64,000 bases of DNA from Haemonchus contortus (lineage: Eukaryota; Nematoda; Chromadorea; Rhabditida; Trichostrongylidae), in the NCBI GenBank assembly GCA_000469685.2, contig LS997563.1, positions 19,027,757 to 19,091,756 on the forward strand. The letters are read 5' to 3'. Shown here one piece after another: positions 56,185 to 64,000 of this stretch. Position 1 is the stretch's first letter, and every line of letters starts with the position of its first letter. The position numbers were made by a program, and so were the translations under genes. The notes beneath the pieces were generated by a model. The model was not told where the DNA came from. It saw only the letters and a list, made by a program, of their open reading frames with translations, and searched no databases.

Positions 56185-56485
56185 GGCGGAAGTGGTGTAG
56201 TGGCATGTGGCGCACTATATCACACGCACGGTCAGGGGTTCGGATTCCGAATCGATGCCCGCCTAGTCCAACCAAGCCCTTCATCCCTCCGGGGTCGGTG
56301 AATTGGTACCAGACTCGTCTGGGAGGATAAAAGCACTGACTTGTACATCGGCTGGCCACCGCAAGTCATTGTATATGCCACACACGCACTCATTACGCCA
56401 CTACGATTCTGAATGGAAGTCGAGTGCGGGGGCGCATCCCCCAGACGGGATTGATTAACGCCAAAAACTTTATCCTTTATCCTTT
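56185..56485 (+). repeat. tRNA-derived SINE, best-preserved plus-strand copy
   Basis: Box A region GGCGGAAGTGGTGTAGTGGC, box B region GTCAGGGGTTCGGATTCCGA, then CCAACCAAGCCCTTCATCCC, CAGACTCGTCTGGGAGGAT, GTACATCGGCTGGCCACCGC, CGCCACTACGATTCTGAATG, GACGGGATTGATTAACGCC, and a TTTATCCTTTATCC tail. The A/B box spacing and sequence indicate a tRNA-derived RNA polymerase III promoter. Used as the reference for all SINE calls. Confidence 0.92.
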
Positions 56486-56586
56486 TATGAAAGGACGGTA
56501 AAATATATTATAAAATGCTCGTGCTATGACACTTAATAAATATGCTAGGGCAGTTGACGATACAAAACCATGCCATTCCCCTTCCC

Positions 56587-56700
56587 CTTTGTATTTTAAC
56601 ATGTATGCGTATTTGTGTATGTATGTATGTATGGATGTATGAACTATATGTGTGTGTATGTATGCGTGTCTGTACATATGTATGTGTGTGTAACAAAATC
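56587..56700. repeat. (TATG)n/(TG)n microsatellite
   Basis: Imperfect TATG, GTGTGTATG and TGCG units over about 115 bp. The long frames read through it (threonine/histidine/tyrosine-rich) are artefacts. Confidence 0.9.
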
Positions 56701-57059
56701 CGGGCACGAAATGTGTGAATTATGTCGTGTGCCCAGAAACTACGAGCAAACAACAGGCAGCTTCCATTTCGTATTCAGAGGGCATTCGTTGTCGTAACGT
56801 CGCTAATTATGACCTCTACTTGCTCTTCCATGTGTTGTTGTTCACGTATTTGTTAGAACTCAGTGAAAAAATCATGATAAGACTCCACCGTTTCCTATTG
56901 CAAGCATGAAGGAAGGTGTATTTACTGTTTTTCATGAGTCTGAGACTACAGTTGTAACAACAAGAAAGGATTCATGCTTTACTAGATTCGTTGTCCTGAT
57001 TTCTTACCTCATTTTGCAGCATGCACCTTCGTATTACATTGAAGCACTGAAGGATGAAT

Positions 57060-57260
57060 GAAACTTTTGGCTCTTCGATTCCCATATGGGATACACCCCG
57101 CATTCGACTACCTTTCAGAATCGTAGCGGCTTTCTGAATGGTCATCCGGCATATACAATGAGTTGCGGTGGCCAGCCGATCTCCTACTCGGTGCTTCACC
57201 CACCCACAGGAGTCCGGTACTAATTTAGCGGTCCAAAAGCCAAGGAAGACTCGGTTGTTC
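57060..57260 (-). repeat. tRNA-derived SINE, 3' two thirds
   Basis: CATTCGACTACCTTTCAGAA, TGAGTTGCGGTGGCCAGCCG, GGAGTCCGGTACTAATTTAG. Box B region missing. Confidence 0.75.
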
Positions 57261-57529
57261 TGAGCATTCGACTCTTGAAGTTTAAAAATGATGCTGGACC
57301 ACTATGCACTGTACTCCCTTCCCTCACCTTGTGGCTTAACACCTTATCAGCTTCAACTTTTGATTGCCGTACTCGCGCTTGCTGCTTAACCACGGTTCAC
57401 GTTGACTGCTGGATTGTGATCTTATGGGAGCTCAAGTCAAGATGGGAGAAAACAAAGGGAGCATATTCACGAAGACAAAAAAGGTCATGTGTTAATTGAC
57501 ATAGCCAACAATTAGACACGCACGGCTTA

Positions 57530-58240
57530 CGCAATCATACAATTCCCCGGGTCATGCCTATTCCATCCACAGCTCGTTGACATTCTCTCACCTCCACTGG
57601 TCCGACATCTCATCCATATTTTTTCTGACAAACCATTTTTGAAGCATTCCCTTGAATTCAAAGTGCTCCCATATTCTGGCTCATCCACGTCCAGATACAA
57701 GAAAACTACAGGCCTCTTTTTGCCATTCGGTACCAATTTTGAGGGGTCACGGATTTTTGCAGAAAATGTCGTCCTTACTGTAGCAGTATCTGGCGGGGTC
57801 ATGTAGTCATTCCAGTAGAGGAATCGGTTCTATCTGCAGAAAACAGTGATTCCCCATCAAGAGTTGGCATCCCACTTGCGGAAAGCTTGTCGTTTACGAG
57901 CGGTATTTGTCGATTTGTTGAGACCGAGGCACTGCTGCAGTCTGAAATCCGATCTCTACGCATCTCATCTGCTCTTGTTTCGGGTTGTACGTCGTCCAGT
58001 GGCACGTTTCGTGCTGTTTTGATGTCATTCCAAGGGCCGCCGGTATTGTTCGACCCCAAAACTTCCGCCGCCTCACTACCTTTGCGATCCTCATTGTGTA
58101 CTGTTCAGCTTATGGTTAGTAATCCTACTTTGGTCAGGCAATCATCGCTTTGCACGTGTAATCCGAAAATTACACTTGAGGATCTGTACGATGAAAGAGT
58201 ATGCTCGTCGCTTTGACAATACCTGTGCAAGGCTTTGTTT
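57530..58240 (-). pseudogene. Eroded coding region, unidentified
   Basis: Two abutting minus frames look coding: 58059-57799 (with flanking open codons to about 58110) and 57802-57527, plus a short in-frame extension upstream broken by one TGA. Hydrophilic Ser/Asp/Glu/Arg-rich sequence (VQPETRADEMRRDR) is followed by KKRPVVFLYLDVDEPEYGS. A donor-like GAG|GTGAGA is at about 57592. One stop and one frame change separate the pieces. Family unknown; it could be a retroelement gag-like relic or a retrocopy. Confidence 0.3.
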
Positions 58241-58324
58241 ACCGCCCTTTCGCCTACTTATAGCTCAACTACCTGTTGTCTATAGTTTGGGGAAGTAGAT
58301 CAGTCAAATGAAAGTCAGAAAGAT

Positions 58325-58568
58325 CAATTTCGCGGTTTCGAGATGAGCCTCGCAATCGACTTCCATTCAAAATCGTAGTGGAGATTTGTATGAATGTAGC
58401 TTTTACAATGAATTACGGCAGCCCGCCGATGTTTTCCATCTTCCCATACAAATCTGTTACCAATAAGTCGGCCCTGGGTGGATGGCTTCATTGGTCATGG
58501 CGAGTACCGATCCTCGAATCGAACCACGGACCAAGAGCGTGTGATAGTGCGCCACTAGCCAGTGTTCC
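58325..58568 (-). repeat. tRNA-derived SINE, diverged
   Basis: CAATCGACTTCCATTCAAAA, TCGTAGTGG, AATTACGGCAGCCCGCCGAT, CTCGAATCGAACCACGGACC, GTGCGCCACTAGCC. Confidence 0.8.
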
Positions 58569-58689
58569 GCTCTCTCTCGAAGATCTTAAGAATTCGTTAT
58601 GGGCCCGATACTATTCTTTCTCCCTCAATGACAAGGTTAAGATTTATGAAAGGTCCCAATGATGGGATCAGGCTCGCTATACTTAGCAA

Positions 58690-58967
58690 TAGTTATGGTA
58701 GATGTTGCATAGGGTATAGTAACAAGAGATGTAGTATCACATGTATTGCCCAGGGATTGAATCTTGGCCTGATTATCGCCTAGACCGACGAAACCTTCTA
58801 TTCCGCAGAGTTAATTACTAACAGATTCTTCTGGGGGACTAAAAGTGATTGAATGAACGCTCGACCACCGCAAGTCATGAGCAAGAGCCACATACTGTCA
58901 AAAAGCAATCACCATTCTGAGTGGAATTGGAATGCGGGGATTGATTGACGCGAAAAACTTTAAGGCC
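58690..58967 (+). repeat. tRNA-derived SINE, diverged
   Basis: CCAGGGATTGAATCTTGG (box B region), CGCCTAGACCGACGAAACCT, ACCGCAAGTCATGAGC, CACCATTCTGAGTGGAA, ending ATTGATTGACGCG. Confidence 0.75.
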
Positions 58968-59344
58968 TCATTATGTACAGAGAGTATGATCTAGATAGGG
59001 AGTATGATCAAGTTGAGACCCGATTGGATATTCCTTCTCGAATGGGATCGCTAAGAATATGCTTTTTACAAGATTTTGTCGAATCTCCTCTACTTGAAGT
59101 TGTTATATTTTATAATCTTCCGAATAAGATTTTATCGAAACCATCTCCAAAACTAGACTATCAACCTCAGTAGTCCTTCCGTAATGCCAATTATTCTCCT
59201 TGGTTACTGCACACCAAACACCTTCGGTTTTCATTCCGACCTTTGTGTTTCACCTGCCCACTCCCTTCCCGTTGTTGTTATTGTTGGTTTAGGTTGTGAA
59301 TTTCCGTAGGCTGCTATTTCCGTTGACTTTTTATTTTTGAATTC

Positions 59345-59839
59345 ATGTATATGAAGGTAAATGAAGGGTCATTGATGCTCTTCGTGGCTTATAACCATCT
59401 GCTCTGCCCATCCAATAAAGCCATGCAAGCCTTGACTTTGGCTGAGTATGGCATCGTTCACTGGTCGAAAGATTTAACCTCTACCATACTTGTGTTACCT
59501 CGATCGCATGTCTCCAACCTCCAACATATCAACGCCCACGTATATTTTTACTCAACTGTAGTAAAAGATGTAAAGTTACGTTACCCGAGTTTCTACCGGT
59601 GTGTTACCTCCTATAGGGCTAACATGGGTACAATGGCCCCCGACTCTGAGCAAATTTTTAGAAGATGTTATGCTCGTATAGAATTGAGAAGAAGTGGTCG
59701 TTTTACAGTTTTAAACTTCGCCAACGCTTCAAAATGTGAAAATTGTGAAGGAAAGGCCTACCACCCACCGCCTACTGTTGTGTCAGTCGTTGGGATCTGC
59801 ATGAGAGTAACAGCAGTCAGTCAGCCAGGGATTGAATAG
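59345..59839 (+). CDS. Unidentified open frame, 164 codons
   Basis: The longest frame outside recognised elements. It starts MYMKVNEGSL and contains CENCEGKAYHPPP (a lone CxxC) near the end. No signal peptide, domain or clear splice sites are visible, and no upstream promoter is apparent. The tail overlaps a repeat-like GCCAGGGATTGAA. It could be an exon, a decayed element or chance. Confidence 0.2.
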   Translation: MYMKVNEGSLMLFVAYNHLLCPSNKAMQALTLAEYGIVHWSKDLTSTILVLPRSHVSNLQHINAHVYFYSTVVKDVKLRYPSFYRCVTSYRANMGTMAPDSEQIFRRCYARIELRRSGRFTVLNFANASKCENCEGKAYHPPPTVVSVVGICMRVTAVSQPGIE

Positions 59840-60801
59840 TGAGTGCATTGAAAGCCGGTGATGCAAGAGAAAGAGCTCGACCCATGTGTCCCTGTGTCGC
59901 GTATCTCAAGCACCTATTATTCACACAAGTGGGAAGCCGGATGTCAACTACCACTCGACCTGCAGTGGCTAAGGCGTTCATCGCAGCTGGCTGCTTGCTA
60001 CCTACCCACAGGCCCATCGGCTACCACATTCGGCTTTATTGGGGCCTGTGTTCACTTCGTAAAATTCATTTCATTGAATGCTTTCGACAAGCCGACGCAT
60101 ATTCGGCGACCTCCGCATTTTAGGCTCGATCGGAGGCTAACAATACGTGGCCGGTGAGGGACAACAATGCGGTTTCTCTTGTTTGGCTTGTCTTGTATTG
60201 TCTCGCCGTATGGCTAATTGCTCTAGCACGAACATTCCCTCCCTTTCTGTTACTACCACTTCATAGCCCACGAAGTTCGACTACTTCCGTCATCACCTCA
60301 TACGTTCCGTCTGGATTTGATTAGATTTGCAGTGCTCCAGTTTATTATATCGGCAACAAGTGCATTAATATCCATAGTTTCAGTTGGTAGGAATGAATCG
60401 AAGCTAATTTAGCTCAATTTGGAACTATAATGATATGTTCTTGCACTTTGAAGCCACTACTTTCGAGAAGTTAGTCATTTGGCCTATCTTAATGGTAGAT
60501 GGGCAAAACCCCGTTAAGATCGTGAAGTTCACAAGCGTTTGATAGGGAGGGAACAGGAAAATTACCTCAACTTATTACTAAAAAAATTGATTTTTCACAT
60601 CGATAGTCCTAGTTAATCTACTAGCTGTTTTGCCGTCGTGTTTCTTGATCGCCTGCTGGACCACCAGTATGACTATCGAATGTAAGTAGTAGTGAGAATA
60701 AACTGCAACACACCAGAATAGGTAGCAGGTAGCAGAATACTCGAGTGAATAGCCAAGAAAGGCTATGGGAAGGCAATGATTCTAAAAAAAACATTTTCAG
60801 T

Positions 60802-61066
60802 TCGGGGTGTAGTGCTAAGTGTTGTGCTACCACACGCTCGAACCACTGGGGTCGAATCCTGTTCTGGGATGGTTATCCGCCCTAACCAGTCAATCCTTAC
60901 AGAGTCCGAGAATTGGTACCGGTCTGGGAGCATTGAATTATACATCGACTGGTCCAGTTCATAGGTCATACCCATTCAAAACACTAACCAATATTCTGAA
61001 TGCAAATCGAATGCAAGTGTTATCTCGAAACGGGATTGGCCAGCCACAAAGGACTTTATCCTTAAC
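60802..61066 (+). repeat. tRNA-derived SINE, diverged
   Basis: GGGGTGTAGTGCTAAGTG, GGGGTCGAATCCTGTTC, GAATTGGTACCGGTCTGGGA, ACATCGACTGG, ending GGGATTGGCCAGCC and TTTATCCTT. Confidence 0.8.
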
Positions 61067-62615
61067 TTTGTCATTTGATCCATGGCCTTGCATTTGTTGC
61101 ATTCAATTTTTTTCTCACTATAGTGCAACGATTCCACATGGTCCCATGGGAGCTAATAGAAAATACCAGTCAAATCGCTCCCAAAACGCCTACTTAGGTT
61201 CAAATTCGCACTTCCACGGAGAATTGAGAACTCAATGCAGTAATAGATTCAGTGTTGCTAGATCTAAAAGTGGGCTGCCTAAGAACTGACTTAAGTTATG
61301 CCGATGCCCAAAGGCGAGTTGGATTGGAGCCGCTCCTCGACTTGAGGCGTAGTACATAGCTCACGAGTACAAGAGCTTTTTAAAAAGGCACTTTTTCCAA
61401 GAAAAAAAACTCGAACTTAATTTACAAAAACTCCTTAGAACGTATAATCTCATGAATATAAAGAAGTTTCGTGATTCTTCTCTGGAGAAGGCTGTCTACC
61501 ATGAGTTTTTGTCAAGTTTTCACGAAACTCTCATTAAAATCTGCAAGGTTATTCATTTTGATCACTTTTTTTGCATGTTCAACCTAGAGGTGTTATGAAG
61601 TGCTATAGCAGTTTTGAGACTATCGTTGTATGGAATGTGTCAACTGGTCTGACTGTTGGCTTTATGTAACATTCTGGTGCATCCGGAGACGATCTCTCTG
61701 AATTTTCCCTGTATCGAACTCTTTCGTGCAGCTGATAAGGAATGAATTTTCATTAAATTTTGATATTCCCATTTGAGGTTATTCCCATTTGAGACCTTGT
61801 GAGAAACTGGTGAGCAAATTACCTCCATAGCAGGATAGTTTTTGTTGAAGCTCGAGACGAATCTGCAATTCCTCCACTTCTTGGCATAACCACCGAATTT
61901 TGTACTTGAAATCCTGATCGTTACAGGAACAGCTCCTCACAAATGATATGAGTAATGATCCCGTCGTGAAGATTAAAATTTTTCAAGAACATTAAAAATA
62001 AGGTTTAATCCAGCTTACTCCCACTGTCAATAGTTCCCGATCCTCCAATTGCATCAGTAAACACCGTAGTCTTCGAGCAGTATGAGTTAAGAGTAAACAA
62101 AGGAAGTGAAAATTTCTAGAGCTCATTCAGTTGGCACGCCATCCTTCAGGACTCTTTACGTATACTCAGCGTATACTGAAGTATTCTATGAAGACTTGAG
62201 GGCTAGGCAGTGTTACGGTAGCGAAGGCCGAGTACCTGTTGTAGGGGTCGCGAAGAAGAAGCACAAATCCCACTGTGTTTCCCTAGCTTAAGCTCGACCA
62301 TTCCATCTGTTTCTGGCACTGCGTAATCGGCCCTCTAAAGCTGCCTGTTACATAATTCGATGTCCCATATGGGACATACAAGATAAAATGATTATCCGTA
62401 CTTCGCCTACGGAAGTTCTGGTTCTTATCCCTGCTGTAGGGACTGATGGTTTCCCACCTCTTCGAAGGGATTTTCTTCTATTTCTATTTCTTTTGATTCC
62501 TGATCACTTCCAGATTCTGTGAAAAGCTTTCCCCAACGATTTGTGCTGTTTGGTGTGGAACGTGATTCGAAATATATCAGTCACTTATTTTAAATTATTT
62601 GGTCATTTGGAGACG
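61067..62615. other. No assignable gene
   Basis: Unassigned AT-rich DNA; short frames only, no terminal repeats or domains noticed. Confidence 0.3.
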
Positions 62616-62898
62616 GAGTTGGTATGGTGGTAAGGGGCGCACTGTCACACATGCATGGCCACGGAATCGAATCCCGGATCGATATCCGCCTAATCCAACT
62701 AGGGCTTCCATCCCTATGGGGTCGGTTAATCGGTAACAGACTTATCTGTGGGATCAAAGCACTGACTTGTACATCGGCTGGCCACCATAAGCCTTCGTAC
62801 ATATAGGCCACATACTACGATTCTGAATGAAGTCGAAAGCTGAGGCGCATCTTTTGGACAGGATTGACCAACACCAAAAGACTCTATCCTTTGTCTAA
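62616..62898 (+). repeat. tRNA-derived SINE
   Basis: GGTATGGTGGTAAGGGGCGC, GAATCGAATCCCGGATCGAT, GGGGTCGGTTAATCGGTAAC, GTACATCGGCTGGCCACCAT, ending GGATTGACCAACACC. Confidence 0.85.
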
Positions 62899-63940
62899 GA
62901 TATATTTTTAGAATTGTGAAGGCTCTAGAAACTCATATGTGAGGTTTTCCCATTGTTATATTCTCAATGACTGTCGTCAAGAATTACACCGTATGCTCGT
63001 TCTGCTCGACATTGACTGGCGCATGTTCCTCACCATATGGCCGATTCTTTTTGTCGGAGCCCTTCCCATAATACAACAATTTCATGAGGCATCCTCTGGG
63101 CTGAGTCGGGTCCTACCACGATGAATAACTTTTCAATTACCTCGATGGGTGATTGAAAAAAATACAGGAAAGCATAATAACGACTTCGCCATCTCGTAAA
63201 ATTTCTATAAATAAGCTGTCCACATCGTTTTCCTCCTGTTCCCTGCCGAAGTAGTAGTGGTAAGTGTAATGCAGTGAAGATTCCACAGATTCCGAAAAAG
63301 CTCTTTTCAACTTATCTCTTGACTATGCAGGGCCATGAAATTTTATGGGTGCACCTTTTCAATTGTGAAAATGCGAAAAGCTGGCATGAATTGGCCATCT
63401 GTCCTCCCAGCTGATGCCGGTTCTCACCAAAAAAAGCACCTATTCAAGTTATTGGTACAGCTGCCTGCCTTTGAGTATCTCTAAAAATCTCCTCCTGCAT
63501 GCTACTCCAAACGAAAAGTCCAAAAGAAGTTCCCTGAGAATGGCTTGGGTCCAGCTCAGAGCTGATGCTTAAGCAGTTGACAACGTTTTGCTGTATGGAA
63601 TGTGCCTAACTGGGATAGGCATTCCCAACCTCATCTGGACTAGCACATTCATAGCTCGCCATCGTAATCACCGAACTGTCGGCTTCGGCTATTCGTACCC
63701 ACAAGGAGACACCAATTAGATGGAAGGCAGGAAGGATGAACGACACCTTGATGCATGGGCGGATTCCTCAATCGAGTGGTGTTAGAACCTTCCGTTTCCA
63801 TTCACCGGGTGCTATATTTGCGACAGTTGACTTGCCTCTTTGACTTCACTTCCTTTCTATTCAGCCTGCCTCTCGTCTTCCTTTATCGTCATCCTGTATT
63901 CAACTAGCTTCTTCCTTTGCTCCTTGTGCTCTTCTCATGG
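62899..63940. other. No assignable gene
   Basis: A short plus frame (62939-63124) with a hydrophobic stretch (FLTIWPILFVGALPII) is visible but has no support. The rest is unassigned. Confidence 0.25.
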
Positions 63941-63980
63941 GATCCCTAGGGAGAAGGCGGGATCCCTAGGGAGAAGGCGG
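63941..63980. repeat. Perfect 20-bp tandem duplication
   Basis: GATCCCTAGGGAGAAGGCGG occurs twice in direct succession; each unit contains the palindrome CCCTAGGG. Confidence 0.95.
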
Positions 63981-64000
63981 GAATTTAAGTCAGAGCTCGA

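Noticed and set aside
56477..56753. Histidine/threonine/tyrosine-rich frames
   Set aside because: They are translations of the TATG/TG microsatellite at 56587-56700.
1..64000. CRISPR arrays, phage or bacterial operons
   Set aside because: No short regularly spaced repeats and no bacterial gene organisation; introns and transposon families are those of a nematode nuclear genome.

Overview
This window is nuclear DNA of a nematode, most likely a strongylid or hookworm-like (clade V) worm. The evidence is short 53-62 bp introns with TTTCAG-type acceptors, possible trans-splice acceptors placed directly at start codons, several mariner families, an RTE-type retrotransposon of a kind common in strongylids, and a very abundant tRNA-derived SINE. 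Nothing bacterial, viral or organellar was recognised. The species assignment is inference.

Most of the window is repeats. The host genes I could resolve are small, lie on the minus strand and are broken into short exons, so they are invisible as long open frames. They are a tetraspanin (3238-6689, seven exons with consistent phases), an unidentified gene whose 3' half is at 9172-9704, a two-exon 105-residue secreted protein (16022-16392) and a two-exon 81-residue protein (43030-43328). Weaker candidates are at 28509-28667, 34051-34389, 57530-58240 and 59345-59839.

Region by region: 1-445 is the edge of a 127-bp tandem array. 2-7.4 kb holds the tetraspanin, whose introns contain an RTE relic and a SINE relic, with an internally deleted mariner just upstream. 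7.5-7.9 kb is an eroded Penelope-like end. 11.9-20 kb is dominated by a roughly 490-bp inverted-terminal-repeat family and SINEs. 24-34 kb holds a 9-bp-TSD MITE and three decayed mariners (26657-27915, 28790-30025, 31776-33009). 35.7-37.3 kb is a SINE split by another mariner. 37845-40969 is a full-length RTE retrotransposon with an uninterrupted frame and an 8-bp target-site duplication. 35.7-46.7 kb and 46.9-51 kb are two diverged copies of one ancestral segment; the first copy was enlarged by the RTE, a foldback element carrying a MITE, and a Penelope-like fragment with a GIY-YIG domain. 51-64 kb is mostly SINEs, MITEs and unassigned DNA.

The genes do not form an operon or pathway. What links the window is repeat history: nested insertions, paired SINEs in inverted orientation, and a duplication that supplies approximate pre-insertion sites for young elements. 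I did not find a clearly new defence or metabolic system. The best leads are degenerate hammerhead-like motifs in the Penelope-like terminal repeats and the unidentified small genes.
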